Shown piece after piece: positions 1 to 8,093 of a stretch of 64,000 nucleotides of DNA. Position numbers and translations under genes: made by a program. Every line of letters begins with the position of its first letter. Position 1 is the first letter of the stretch. The DNA comes from Fibrivirga algicola (lineage in GTDB: Bacteria; Bacteroidota; Bacteroidia; Cytophagales; Spirosomataceae). The stretch is taken from the NCBI RefSeq assembly GCF_011742925.1, contig NZ_WAEL01000004.1, positions 248,001 to 312,000 of the forward strand. The letters run 5' to 3'. A model generated the notes under the pieces. The model was not told the origin of the DNA. It saw nothing but the letters and a program-made list of their open reading frames with translations, and ran no database searches.

Positions 1-379
1 CTGACGCTATCATCTGATCGGCCGTGCTCAGCAGCACCTCCGGGCGGTTGCTTAGGTTGAGTGCCCGGATACCCAGCGCCGAGGCTGGAATTGAATTGGT
101 TTGATACCGTAGATTGTCGGTGAGCCTGACTTGCAATGACCAAGTCAAGCCGAGCGAAATGCTTAGCTGAAGTGTAGTATGATCAACTGTGATACCGTTT
201 CGATACTGATCAACAGTCGATACGCTCAATGTCGGATTACTCAGGATTGTTAGCCCAATGGCCGCCGCGTTTTCAACGGGTTCCAGTCCTCGGTCATCTG
301 CCGCATAAGGCTGTGCCAACATCGCCAACGGCAGTGCCCATACACTCAACAGGATAAAAAAGACACGATAACCACTCAT
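1..379 (-). CDS. Secreted beta-sandwich surface protein, 3' end outside window (partial)
   Basis: The reading frame starts at 379 and runs off the left edge after about 126 codons. The start MSGYRVFFILLSVWALPLAM is a signal peptide with likely cleavage after LAQ. The mature part is rich in alternating Ser/Thr/hydrophobic residues and lines up loosely with the secreted protein at 1202-1729: a GLTIL strand near the start, then an LQVRLTDNLR strand against YDLKVRAAGD there. Its ATG overlaps the stop of the chaperone-like gene upstream (ATGA, 376-379), so the two are translationally coupled. A second fibre subunit or tip adhesin is the best guess from context. The family was not recognised from sequence alone. 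Confidence 0.72.
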   Translation of the reverse strand, partial: MSGYRVFFILLSVWALPLAMLAQPYAADDRGLEPVENAAAIGLTILSNPTLSVSTVDQYRNGITVDHTTLQLSISLGLTWSLQVRLTDNLRYQTNSIPASALGIRALNLSNRPEVLLSTADQMIAS

Positions 380-1191
380 TTCAGGACTGTTTCTAGCTCC
401 GCCACTTTCAAGGTCTGTCCCGGCCCGCTGTCCAGAATTGCAACGATGAGGTACTTACCCGCCGCCAGTGTTTCCGGTATCAGGGAGCTGACTTTAAACT
501 GGTCTTTAGGCATGGTGTTGACAGGAACAGGATCTGTTTTTAGCTCTTGCATAGTAGCCAGATTCAGGTACTCGAGGCGTAGGTTACTCTCCAATAGTGT
601 ACCGCCCGTGTTAGCGATTTCGACCGTCAGCTGCGCTTTCTTTCCAGACCGGGCAACCTCCATGTTTGTAATGCCAATTTCAGGCTGACGGCTCTCATCA
701 GGAAGTACATAAATGTGGACGCCAATCTGCACTTTTATCAGGATCAGCGAACCCGCCTTGGCCCGCGCCGTTTCCTGCTCGTTGACCTGCGTGAACAGAA
801 TCATTCCGTTGCGCAACGTACCTGCCGCCGCATCAGCACGTACCGTAATCAGCACGTCGGTTTCCTGATGTGGCGCCAACTCAATAACATTCGGCGTAAT
901 ACTGACAATTGAACAGCACGAGCCGGGTAGTGTTCCGGCCGGGTAATACACTTTGGCGCCTACCGTGTCGCGCCGCCAGTCAGCACAGGTTGCCTGCAGC
1001 ACCAAACGGGTATCCATTGGGTTGATGATATGAATACGAACGGTTTGCGAGGCAGTTTTACTGTGGTTGATAAATAGTTTGGCAGGAGACACCTGAAAAC
1101 CGATCTGTGCCTGGCAAACAGAAAACGTTGCCAGACACAGAAACAGCAACAAGCGCCAGGCTTTTATCCAGCAGCTCATTAATTGGTGCAT
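376..1191 (-). CDS. PapD-like periplasmic (fimbrial-type) chaperone
   Basis: A 271-residue secreted protein. A signal peptide (hydrophobic stretch about residues 12-28, cleavage near CQAQ) is followed by an N-terminal immunoglobulin-like domain, FQVSPAKLFINHSKTASQTV, typical of molecules of the pilus-chaperone / COG1470 type. A second beta domain (about 170-270) contains VEIANTGGTLLESNLRLEYL. Family knowledge: such chaperones bind secreted beta-sandwich subunits in the periplasm. It sits 10 bp after a small secreted beta protein and overlaps the next one by 4 bp, an operon order that suits a subunit-chaperone-subunit set. The ATG at 1179 (Met5) is an alternative start. The chaperone assignment is moderately supported; no catalytic residues apply. 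Confidence 0.7.
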   Translation of the reverse strand: MHQLMSCWIKAWRLLLFLCLATFSVCQAQIGFQVSPAKLFINHSKTASQTVRIHIINPMDTRLVLQATCADWRRDTVGAKVYYPAGTLPGSCCSIVSITPNVIELAPHQETDVLITVRADAAAGTLRNGMILFTQVNEQETARAKAGSLILIKVQIGVHIYVLPDESRQPEIGITNMEVARSGKKAQLTVEIANTGGTLLESNLRLEYLNLATMQELKTDPVPVNTMPKDQFKVSSLIPETLAAGKYLIVAILDSGPGQTLKVAELETVLK

Positions 1192-1201
1192 TGTAAGCGG
1201 A

Positions 1202-1729
1202 TCAGTGGGCAGAAATAGAATACGTTAAAGTCGACGTGTAAATACCTGATTTGATAAAATCCTGGCTGTTGGCCGGCGTCGAGTATTTGATGTCAACCAG
1301 CTTCACCATAGCGCCCGGTGCGTTCGAAGCGATAGTCTGATCGACAGTCGATAAGTTTACAGCGGGCGTTGTCCCAAGCCCAACGCTCATTGCCTGCACA
1401 GTAAGGTTCCCGATCGGAATAGTTGTGGCCGATTGACCAATTCCGGATGTCAGATCACCAGCCGCCCGCACTTTCAAATCATATGGCCGGTTGCTGTTGA
1501 CCAGTAACTGTCCGGTAATTGTGGTGTTTGTCCCCGTCACATAGTCATCCGATGTGCCATATGTTAACGGTACAGCCGGTACTGATACAGCCAGCGACAT
1601 CACATCGACCAGCGTAAGGGTAACGATCGCATTTCCTGAGGTTAGTTGCGCGTGGGCAGAGTTGGCCCCTACCAGCGAGCACAGGGCAGTTAATACTACT
1701 GCCGGAATCCATTTGTCGAGTTTTTTCAT
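1202..1729 (-). CDS. Small secreted pilin-like beta-sandwich protein
   Basis: 175 residues. The signal peptide MKKLDKWIPAVVLTALCSLV ends near SAHAQ. The mature part is about 150 residues, Thr/Ser/Val-rich, and has no cysteine. It ends in IYTSTLTYSISAH, an alternating C-terminal strand like those closing spore-coat-U / fimbrial subunit folds. The first mature strand, GNAIVTLTLVDVMSLAVSV, is also alternating, as expected for a donor strand. It is first in a minus-strand operon with the PapD-like chaperone and a related secreted protein, and it faces a large outer-membrane protein across a 296-bp divergent region. Major fibre subunit is an inference; the fold is suggested by pattern only. Confidence 0.7.
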   Translation of the reverse strand: MKKLDKWIPAVVLTALCSLVGANSAHAQLTSGNAIVTLTLVDVMSLAVSVPAVPLTYGTSDDYVTGTNTTITGQLLVNSNRPYDLKVRAAGDLTSGIGQSATTIPIGNLTVQAMSVGLGTTPAVNLSTVDQTIASNAPGAMVKLVDIKYSTPANSQDFIKSGIYTSTLTYSISAH

Positions 1730-2025
1730 AGTAACTGATTATTTGAGAAAGTATACGTTATTAATTTGATTATCAACTGCATACAAGACAACTTTCAAGC
1801 CATTTGTCAAACCTGACGTTTAAAAAATTTAATCGATTTTAAACCTTAAGACCGATTTGGCCCTGCGCGTTTGTTAGGTCTTAATTATCAACGTATTACA
1901 TTATTTTCATAGATTTATATACCACCTTACCTACTGGTTTCTAGTGACTTATATTTTCATCAGGCACCAAAATTGATAATATGGTCATACGTCATAGTTC
2001 GTAGTCACTGGCGTCCTCTCGCTAC
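1730..2025. promoter_or_regulatory. AT-rich divergent intergenic region of the fibre locus
   Basis: This 296-bp gap separates the minus-strand subunit operon from the plus-strand outer-membrane protein. It is clearly more AT-rich than its flanks and must hold both promoters. No exact TAnnTTTG element was found on either strand. Near matches such as TATTTTCA before the plus gene are too weak to assign. No small gene is supported here. Confidence 0.4.
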
Positions 2026-4788
2026 ATGACAGCACTGTTCAGGATCATACTCATTTGTGTGGTAGCTCTATACGTACCTGTCTCGGTACAGGCACAGGAG
2101 CTAACCGTTTCTTTCTGGCGCGATACGTTACGTGTAGCGGTAGGATCAACCTTTATCAATCGGCTGACGATTACGAACAACAGTTCCCGGACGGCCAACT
2201 TCCAAATACTGGTGCAGACGCCCAAGTCAGTTCACTGGGTCTCATCTACCCCTCAGCGGCTGTCGATCCCGGCGGGCAAGCACGAACTCCTCCTGATGAA
2301 GGGCATCGTCTATGAACAGCCCAATTCCGTTTCGTTGAAAACCGTTGTACACATTAGCGACACAACCGGAAAACTGCTCACATCAGGATTATTTAAGCTG
2401 AACGTCGTTAGTACCCGACACAAACCAGTTCTCTCCCTTTACGTACCCGACGAGTCGATCATTCTTTATAGTGCTACCGAGCCGGCACGCCCTACGTTAC
2501 GTTTGGTTCATAACGAGTTGCGCCGGCAACGCTATACGATAGACGTTCAGTCGATACCGGCTGCCATTGATCGACGTGCGTTTCCGGCGTCCATTGCGCT
2601 CAGGTCAATGCAGGATACAACGATGCGACTGCTGGTAATGCCGCTCCGATACTGGTCTGTCCATAAACCCTATCAACTCTCCGTAACCGTGCGGGACTCA
2701 ACCGGGTCGATTGTCGGCAATGTCATGTATAAGGTAGTGGTAGCCACCGCCTCAAAGCAGTTTGAAAGGCAAGATATGGGCAGTGGCGAAGGGTATGGCG
2801 CAAGTGCAGCCCTAACGAAGTTGAGCAACAACCAGTGGGCACGCGAAGCACGTGTCTGGGGAACCGACTCCGTTGGTGCAGCCCGCCTCTCTTTTCAACT
2901 GAATTACCTCGATTATGCGTCCTCAAACTTCAAGCAACTACAAAGTTCGTTCATCTCTTTGCGCACGAACCGGACGCTGCTCCACGTGGGTACGTTGCAC
3001 GACTACCATGAGTTACCGCTACTGGGCCGTGGTGCGAAATTCAGTTTAACCAGACCTGGTCACCAATGGACTTTCTGGGGTGTCAACGTAAACCCAAACT
3101 GGTTGTACTCAGGCGAAAATGCCTGGACGGGCAACATAGCTTCAGTGCGCTACGACCAGGAACTTACCAGGCTACCGGGCGCTGCCCTGTCGGTAAGCAG
3201 CAGCTATTTTACCATGCCGGGTGTTAGTCGCGCCGGTTACCTCAATTACGCCTCGTTTCGCTACCGAAAGTCAGATCGGGCCAATCTAAATCTGCTGCTC
3301 GGCCAAAGTACAGAATATGCCCAGCAAGGCCCTGCCGCGGCACGTACCCAGGGGTGGGCCGGGCAGTTCGACTACGACTATGAGCGACCTACCTTTGCGT
3401 GGTACCTGCATTCGTATGTTAGTTCACCCGTGTACGCCGGTCTCCATCGAGGTGCCAATCTGATCACCAGTCAGGCTAGCTGGCTGCTTGAAAACAAACT
3501 GTCGCTACTCGTCAGGCTCAATCACGTGTATTATAACCAAGTCAGGTACGTTTCACCGACAACCTACTATCGATACGTTTTTGGCAATTCAGTTGCCGAG
3601 TTGAACGTGACGAAATTGGCGGGGCCACTCCTGCTGAATCTTCGACCCTACTGGCAACAGCAAACTGATTCCTCCAATCCATTTAGTCAGCAAGCCAACT
3701 CGTATCGGGTTGCGCCGTCTGTTACCTATCAGCAAACCAATAAGCAGTTTATGCTGGGCTACGATGTTGGGCTATTCAGCTACCAGACAGTGGTGGCTAC
3801 CCAACCGGGCCTACTCAGCCATCGGATTATCTCATCGGCCAGTCTGGGACACTTTTCCCTATGGGGGTACTGGCAACAGGGGCCTTACTTCCTGAATGAC
3901 CTACGAACCGAGCGACCTGGGCAGATCAGGACAGCCTCCGTTACCCCTATGGTTAATTTCTCCGTTCCCGAACAGCGCCTGACCGGCTCTGCAGGCCTGA
4001 ATTACCTCTATGATGCCCACGATGCCCAGCACCTGCAATCTCGATTTATTGCCGTTGGTCGGGTTCAGTTTGATGCGACCCCCACCTTATGGGTACGACT
4101 TGAAGGCAACGGCACCCCTTATGCTCAGGAGAATCAATTTGCCTACACCCAATACCGCATGGAGGTAGTGAAGCGATTCGATCAGCTGAAGTTCAAGGGA
4201 AATAATCGACTACAACTCCACTTTTATGGCGATTCGAACGGCAACGGCCGGCTTGATCCGGGAGAGCGGTGGCTGGACGGACTGCTGGTTCGGATAAATG
4301 ACAATACACTGATAACCAACGAAAAAGGCACAATTACCTACAAGCAGGTTCCTGCAGGTACGTATACTGTTTCAGCCCTGAGCACTGGACAACCGGGCGA
4401 CCCGGTTTTATATCAGGAAGATTTAGTAGTGGGGCGTTCGATAAATAAGCTGGTGCCCATTCGCAAAACGTTTCGGGTGAGTGGGCGTATTCAGTGTCAG
4501 TTACACACGTATGACCAAAAGCCGTGTGAGTTTGACCGTTTTGTCATCGAGGTTCGCCGGGGTGATGAGAAATTGATTACCACTTCGCCACTGCCCGACG
4601 GCACCTTCTCGGTACATCTTTCGCCCGGACCCTACACCATTCTGGTGCACGACTACGCTCGTCAGGTGCAGGCAACGCTTAAGACAACCGCAATTATCCT
4701 TAGTCAAACCGGTGAACACCCCCCGCTCGACTGGACTGTCGACGGCTCTACCCGATCGGTAGATGTGAAACGATTCGGCAAGAAGTAG
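2026..4788 (+). CDS. Large usher-like outer-membrane protein with Ig-like ends
   Basis: 920 residues. A signal peptide (about 1-24) is followed by two Ig-like beta domains (about 25-130 and 135-250) of the COG1470 type. A long stretch (about 255-740), rich in aromatic residues and alternating strands, looks like an outer-membrane beta-barrel. An SdrD-B/Cna-B-like domain follows, recognisable by FYGDSNGNGRLDPGERWLDG (about 746-765) and an AGTYTVSAL strand, and a final Ig-like domain ends near 910. A barrel between periplasmic beta domains recalls the architecture of fimbrial ushers, and the divergent neighbours are a chaperone and secreted subunits. Function as a secretion pore is inferred from architecture and context; no usher motif was recognised with certainty. 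Confidence 0.62.
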   Translation: MTALFRIILICVVALYVPVSVQAQELTVSFWRDTLRVAVGSTFINRLTITNNSSRTANFQILVQTPKSVHWVSSTPQRLSIPAGKHELLLMKGIVYEQPNSVSLKTVVHISDTTGKLLTSGLFKLNVVSTRHKPVLSLYVPDESIILYSATEPARPTLRLVHNELRRQRYTIDVQSIPAAIDRRAFPASIALRSMQDTTMRLLVMPLRYWSVHKPYQLSVTVRDSTGSIVGNVMYKVVVATASKQFERQDMGSGEGYGASAALTKLSNNQWAREARVWGTDSVGAARLSFQLNYLDYASSNFKQLQSSFISLRTNRTLLHVGTLHDYHELPLLGRGAKFSLTRPGHQWTFWGVNVNPNWLYSGENAWTGNIASVRYDQELTRLPGAALSVSSSYFTMPGVSRAGYLNYASFRYRKSDRANLNLLLGQSTEYAQQGPAAARTQGWAGQFDYDYERPTFAWYLHSYVSSPVYAGLHRGANLITSQASWLLENKLSLLVRLNHVYYNQVRYVSPTTYYRYVFGNSVAELNVTKLAGPLLLNLRPYWQQQTDSSNPFSQQANSYRVAPSVTYQQTNKQFMLGYDVGLFSYQTVVATQPGLLSHRIISSASLGHFSLWGYWQQGPYFLNDLRTERPGQIRTASVTPMVNFSVPEQRLTGSAGLNYLYDAHDAQHLQSRFIAVGRVQFDATPTLWVRLEGNGTPYAQENQFAYTQYRMEVVKRFDQLKFKGNNRLQLHFYGDSNGNGRLDPGERWLDGLLVRINDNTLITNEKGTITYKQVPAGTYTVSALSTGQPGDPVLYQEDLVVGRSINKLVPIRKTFRVSGRIQCQLHTYDQKPCEFDRFVIEVRRGDEKLITTSPLPDGTFSVHLSPGPYTILVHDYARQVQATLKTTAIILSQTGEHPPLDWTVDGSTRSVDVKRFGKK

Positions 4789-4948
4789 GTACGTTATCTA
4801 ATTTATTGCCATTGGCTGGTCACCCACCCTGACACAGACAATTGATCGTCTGTTCCACAGATAAGCACTTCATTTAATCGGATTTGAAAGAGGGTTGGCG
4901 GTTCTTTTTAGTTAAGCCATCGAACCCGTTATCATCCCGATTAACTCA

Positions 4949-5485
4949 ATGGATAGCATTAACAGAGAGCAACCCGAACAAAATCACCTGGATCTGGTAG
5001 GAACCGAGGCCGGAGAAAAGATCAAAGAACTGGTCGACAAAACCAACACGTGCTATTTCTGCACCACTATTACCACCGGACAACCGCTGACAACCAGACC
5101 AATGTCGGTGCAAAAAGTAGACAATAGAGGCCGTTTCTGGTTTCTGAGTGCCAATGACAGCCACAAGAACGCAGCTATTCAGACCGACAATCGAGTTCAA
5201 CTCCTGTTTCAAGGATCTGACTACTCTGATTTTCTTAGCATTTATGGCGAGGCAAGTATTTCGACCGATAAGGCGCTCATCAAGGAGTTGTGGGAGCCTA
5301 TTCTGAAAACGTGGTTTACCGAAGGGGTAGATGATCCGCGGATAACGGTGATTGAAGTAGTGACTAAAGAAGGCTACTACTGGGACAATAAGCATGGCAA
5401 TGCCATTGCGTTGGTAAAGATGGCGGCTGGTGCCATTTTAGGCAAAACCCTCGACGATTCTATCGAAGGAACGCTGACGATCTAA
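4949..5485 (+). CDS. Pyridoxamine 5'-phosphate oxidase-fold protein (general stress protein 26 type)
   Basis: 178 residues, cytosolic, no signal peptide. The stretch TRPMSVQKVDNRGRFWFLSA is the characteristic split-barrel flavin-binding core of the general-stress-protein-26 branch of PPOX-fold proteins, followed by VQLLFQGSDYSDFLSIYGEA and KTWFTEGVDDPRI. Family members bind FMN, FAD or F420; the substrate of this branch is mostly unknown, and the protein should not be called PdxH. It stands alone, 160 bp after the usher-like gene, with a partial inverted repeat downstream. Confidence 0.85.
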   Translation: MDSINREQPEQNHLDLVGTEAGEKIKELVDKTNTCYFCTTITTGQPLTTRPMSVQKVDNRGRFWFLSANDSHKNAAIQTDNRVQLLFQGSDYSDFLSIYGEASISTDKALIKELWEPILKTWFTEGVDDPRITVIEVVTKEGYYWDNKHGNAIALVKMAAGAILGKTLDDSIEGTLTI

Positions 5486-5535
5486 TCTCAGACCAGTCTA
5501 TTGATGATCAACTGGTTATACCAGCTGACAAATAA

Positions 5536-5594
5536 AGGAAGGAGGTGTTTTCTGGTGCCGGCTCTACGGTCAGGTCAGAAAGTGCCTCCTTCCT
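5536..5594. repeat. Imperfect intergenic inverted repeat
   Basis: Arms 5536-5554 and 5576-5594 (16 of 19 positions match, the rest allow G-U pairs in RNA) flank a 21-nt spacer. The arms start with AGGAAGGAGG. It lies 50 bp after the stop of the PPOX-fold gene and has no T-run, so it resembles the other long gene-end hairpins of this window rather than a classical terminator. Confidence 0.6.
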
Positions 5595-5653
5595 GCGTTT
5601 AGTCGATAGATTGGGCAGATCAGCAAGAAAATCACCGACAGTCAACTGAACGA

Positions 5654-5684
5654 CTGGATCAACCGCCGACACCTGATACCTTTG
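5654..5684 (+). promoter_or_regulatory. Bacteroidota-type promoter of the GH43 gene
   Basis: TACCTTTG at 5677-5684 matches the Bacteroidota -7 consensus TAnnTTTG exactly. A CTG at 5654-5656, 20 bp upstream, is one base off the -33 TTG. The implied transcript starts near 5688, giving a leader of about 60 nt that contains a short hairpin (arms ACGCTGG 5707-5713 and CCAGCGT 5723-5729) just before the start codon at 5747. Confidence 0.55.
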
Positions 5685-5746
5685 GGTCAAACGGCATGGC
5701 CCGTAGACGCTGGTAGCGTACGCCAGCGTTTCGAAAAATCGTTGTT

Positions 5747-6907
5747 ATGAAAAAATTAGCGTTTCCGCTTCTTATCAGCATGCTGCTGGTGCGACCTTGT
5801 CTGGCTCAGACGCAAACAGGCCAGGCTACCACCAAACCCACGTATACCAATCCGCTACCCGTAGCGCTGGGGGATCCGTATGTTTTACACACCAAGGGTA
5901 CCTATTATATGTATGGTACCGGGGGCGGGGCAAACAAGGGATTTGTAACCTACTCGTCTCCGGACATGGTGAACTGGAAGGCTGAAGGCCAGGTCTACTT
6001 TCACGATAATAAAAATGGCTGGAGCGATCCAAAAGCGAATTGGGGCGGCGCCTACTGGGCGCCTGAAGTTTACGAAGTGAAGGGCAAATACTATTTATTC
6101 TACAGTGCCCAATGGAACGTGAACCCGACCAAAGAGGCTGAGAATTTCCGGATTGGCGTAGCGGTTGCCGATAAACCGACCGGCCCGTTTATCGATCTGG
6201 CCAAGAAGCCCATTTTTGATCCCGGTTACCCAATCATTGATGCCAACGTGTTTGCTGACTCAAATGGCAAATGGTACTTATACTTTTCGCGTTGCTGCTA
6301 CAAACATCCCGTCGACAGCGAAGTAGCAGACCTGGCTCGTAAAAAAGGCTGGTTTACCGAGATCGAAGAAAGCTGGGTGTATGGCATTGAGCTTAAACCA
6401 GATTTTTCCGGCGTGATTGGTCAGCCGGTGTTGGTGTTACGCCCCCCTGTGAAGCTAAGCGACAAGCAGGCCGAATGGGAGAGCCGGTCGGTGACTGCCC
6501 GCGAAGTAAACCGACGGTGGACGGAAGGGTCTGTCACGTTCAAAAAAGACAAGACCTACTACATCATGTACTCAGCCAACCATTTCGGGGGGCAACACTA
6601 TGCCATCGGGTATGCCACCGCCAAGTCGCCGTTGGGCCCCTTCACAAAGGCCGCCAACAATCCAATTCTCCAGCGTAATAGTGATCAGGGAGGGTCGGTG
6701 ACCGGCACGGGGCACAACAGCATTGCCTATTCGCCCGACGGGAAAGATATGTTCTGCGTCTATCATGGTCGGACAGACAAAACGGGGGATGAACGAGTCG
6801 TCTTTATCGACCGTATGCAGGTGAGTAACGGGCAAATTACTGTTCAGGGCCCCACTACTACGCCCCAACAGCGTCCTTCAGGCACGACAAAACAGCCCGC
6901 TAAATAG
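5747..6907 (+). CDS. Secreted glycoside hydrolase, family 43 type
   Basis: 386 residues with a signal peptide ending near CLAQ (about 21). The five-bladed beta-propeller signature of GH43 is visible: the catalytic-base region PVALGDPYVLHTKGTYYMYG (Asp43), the pKa-modulating Asp in YPIIDANVFAD, and the acid Glu in RRWTEGSVTF. Family enzymes remove arabinose or xylose from plant polysaccharides; which one cannot be told here. No SusC/SusD pair is adjacent, so it is not part of a classical utilisation locus. It has its own promoter and is followed by a 15-bp perfect inverted repeat. The C-terminus (Pro/Gln/Thr-rich, last 30 residues) is probably disordered. Confidence 0.85.
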   Translation: MKKLAFPLLISMLLVRPCLAQTQTGQATTKPTYTNPLPVALGDPYVLHTKGTYYMYGTGGGANKGFVTYSSPDMVNWKAEGQVYFHDNKNGWSDPKANWGGAYWAPEVYEVKGKYYLFYSAQWNVNPTKEAENFRIGVAVADKPTGPFIDLAKKPIFDPGYPIIDANVFADSNGKWYLYFSRCCYKHPVDSEVADLARKKGWFTEIEESWVYGIELKPDFSGVIGQPVLVLRPPVKLSDKQAEWESRSVTAREVNRRWTEGSVTFKKDKTYYIMYSANHFGGQHYAIGYATAKSPLGPFTKAANNPILQRNSDQGGSVTGTGHNSIAYSPDGKDMFCVYHGRTDKTGDERVVFIDRMQVSNGQITVQGPTTTPQQRPSGTTKQPAK

Positions 6908-6931
6908 CACTCAGACGCTTTATTGACCAAT

Positions 6932-6993
6932 CTGATTGGTACTGCCAATTACGTCATGTTCTACCAAGCGCATGAGTAGGCAGTACCAATCAG
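6932..6993. repeat. Perfect 15-bp inverted repeat after the GH43 gene
   Basis: Arms 6932-6946 (CTGATTGGTACTGCC) and 6979-6993 are exact reverse complements around a 32-nt loop, about 25 bp after the GH43 stop codon. No T-run follows on the plus strand. It is one of about a dozen long intergenic hairpins in this window. Confidence 0.75.
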
Positions 6994-7008
6994 CTCGTTT
7001 TGCACAGG

Positions 7009-7051
7009 AAAAAAAATACCCCTGATCTTCTGTACTTCAGAAAATCAGGGG
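7009..7051 (-). terminator. Intrinsic terminator of tRNA-Leu
   Basis: The arms at 7019-7032 and 7038-7051 (14 bp, CCCCTGATCTTCTG with one internal mismatch) form a hairpin starting about 10 bp after the tRNA 3' end. On the minus strand it is followed closely by eight T (A run at 7009-7016). Position and T-run fit a classical intrinsic terminator. Confidence 0.9.
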
Positions 7052-7060
7052 TTATCAATG

Positions 7061-7144
7061 TACCGGGTGCCGGACTCGAACCGGCATGTCCTTGCGAACA
7101 ATGGTGTTTGAGACCATCGCGTCTACCGGTTCCGCCAACCCGGC
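7061..7144 (-). tRNA. tRNA-Leu (anticodon CAA)
   Basis: The minus strand from 7144 folds as a class II tRNA. The acceptor stem is GCCGGGT with ACCCGGT (one G-U closing pair) and the discriminator base is A at 7061. The D-arm contains GGTAGACGC, and the anticodon stem ATGGT/ACCAT closes the loop CTCAAAC, so the anticodon is CAA. A long variable arm (TGTCC pairing) and a T-arm with GGTTCGAGTCC follow. CCA is not encoded. Length 84 nt. Confidence 0.95.
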
Positions 7145-7179
7145 AGGTTTGACTCAGTAGTGTTCAGTTGAACATGGGG

Positions 7180-7210
7180 CAAAAGTAGTGTTTCCGGTTC
7201 CTAAAAGCAA
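7180..7210 (-). promoter_or_regulatory. Promoter of tRNA-Leu
   Basis: On the minus strand TTG (7210-7208), a 20-bp spacer, and TACTTTTG (7187-7180) match the Bacteroidota -33/-7 promoter pattern exactly. The 5' end of the tRNA lies about 35 bp downstream. A perfect palindrome TGTTCAGTTGAACA (7161-7174) sits in the leader. Confidence 0.75.
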
Positions 7211-7248
7211 CATCTGGGTGTGAATTCGCTGGTATCGACTGCGAAAAA

Positions 7249-8028
7249 ATGCCTAACAGACTTACCATCAGGCCGTATCTTGTCGCCATGACGAAACTAT
7301 ACAGTGACCTGGCTTATCTCTACGACGCCCTCTACCAGACCTTTATCGATTATGATGCTGAGTTCAGTCTTTATCAGTCCTGCTTTAGCCCGTACCAGGC
7401 AACGTCAATTCTGGAGATAGGCTGCGGTAGTGGTCATCTGGCCAGTCGTTTTATAACGGCAGGGTATCGCTATACCGGAGTTGACGTTAGCCCGCAGATG
7501 CTTGCGTTGGCCCGGCAACGCTGCCCTGCCGCACAGTTCGAACAGGCCGATATGCGAACTCTGCAACTCAATCAGCAATTCGATGCGGTCCTGATCACCG
7601 CCCGCAGCCTCAGCTATATTCTGACCAATGCCGATGTACTGGGTACGTTCAGGCAACTGGCGGCTCACCTTGCCCAATCAGGTACGTTGCACTTTGATTT
7701 CATCGACGCCACAACGTTTATACCGGCATTGGATGCAGCCGCCATAGTTGAACACCGTGCTGCCGTCGCTACGGAAACGTACCTGAGAAGAAGCCGATAC
7801 CAATCCAATCTGGGGACAGGCTTCACCTGGGACTGGCACTCTGAGTTCTTCATCGACCAACCAGACGGGCAGTTGCAGCCGATTGCTACCGACGATGCCA
7901 CCTTACGGTCTTTTTTGCCCGCAGAAATCCGTTTGTTGCTCCAACTGGCTGGCCTGACAGTACTGGCTGAGCGGCAGCAACCAACCTATGCCTTCGATAC
8001 CTGGGTTGTGTCAGCCGGGAAGGCATAA
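7249..8028 (+). CDS. Class I SAM-dependent methyltransferase
   Basis: 259 residues from the ATG at 7249. The ATG at 7288 (MTKLYSDLAYLYDALYQ) is an equally good start and fits family N-termini better. SAM-binding motif I is ILEIGCGSGHLASRF, the acidic motif II lies in YTGVDVSPQMLALARQRCP, and QFEQADMRTL carries motif III. The C-terminal half has beta strands typical of small-molecule methyltransferases of the Methyltransf_11/25 type. The substrate is unknown and the neighbours do not suggest one. The 3' end meets the convergent TonB receptor at a shared bidirectional terminator. Confidence 0.85.
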   Translation: MPNRLTIRPYLVAMTKLYSDLAYLYDALYQTFIDYDAEFSLYQSCFSPYQATSILEIGCGSGHLASRFITAGYRYTGVDVSPQMLALARQRCPAAQFEQADMRTLQLNQQFDAVLITARSLSYILTNADVLGTFRQLAAHLAQSGTLHFDFIDATTFIPALDAAAIVEHRAAVATETYLRRSRYQSNLGTGFTWDWHSEFFIDQPDGQLQPIATDDATLRSFLPAEIRLLLQLAGLTVLAERQQPTYAFDTWVVSAGKA

Positions 8029-8062
8029 AAAATCCCCGTCAGTTACTGACGGGGATTTTTTT
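8027..8062. terminator. Bidirectional intrinsic terminator
   Basis: A hairpin with stem core TCCCCGTCAGT / TGACGGGGA and a 3-nt loop is flanked by A6 on the left and T7 on the right, so it terminates both the methyltransferase (plus) and the TonB receptor (minus). It overlaps the stop codon region of the methyltransferase. Confidence 0.92.
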
Positions 8063-8093
8063 AGTAGCTCGTTCTGTCTCAGCGGATTACCGA

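Noticed and set aside
1750-1900. Sigma-70-like TTGACA (minus strand) in front of the pilin-like gene
   Set aside because: No matching -10 at 17 bp, and this phylum uses TTG/TAnnTTTG promoters; likely chance in AT-rich DNA.
5508-5690. Short open frame on the minus strand
   Set aside because: Covers the inverted repeat and the promoter of the GH43 gene; no start context and no coding character.
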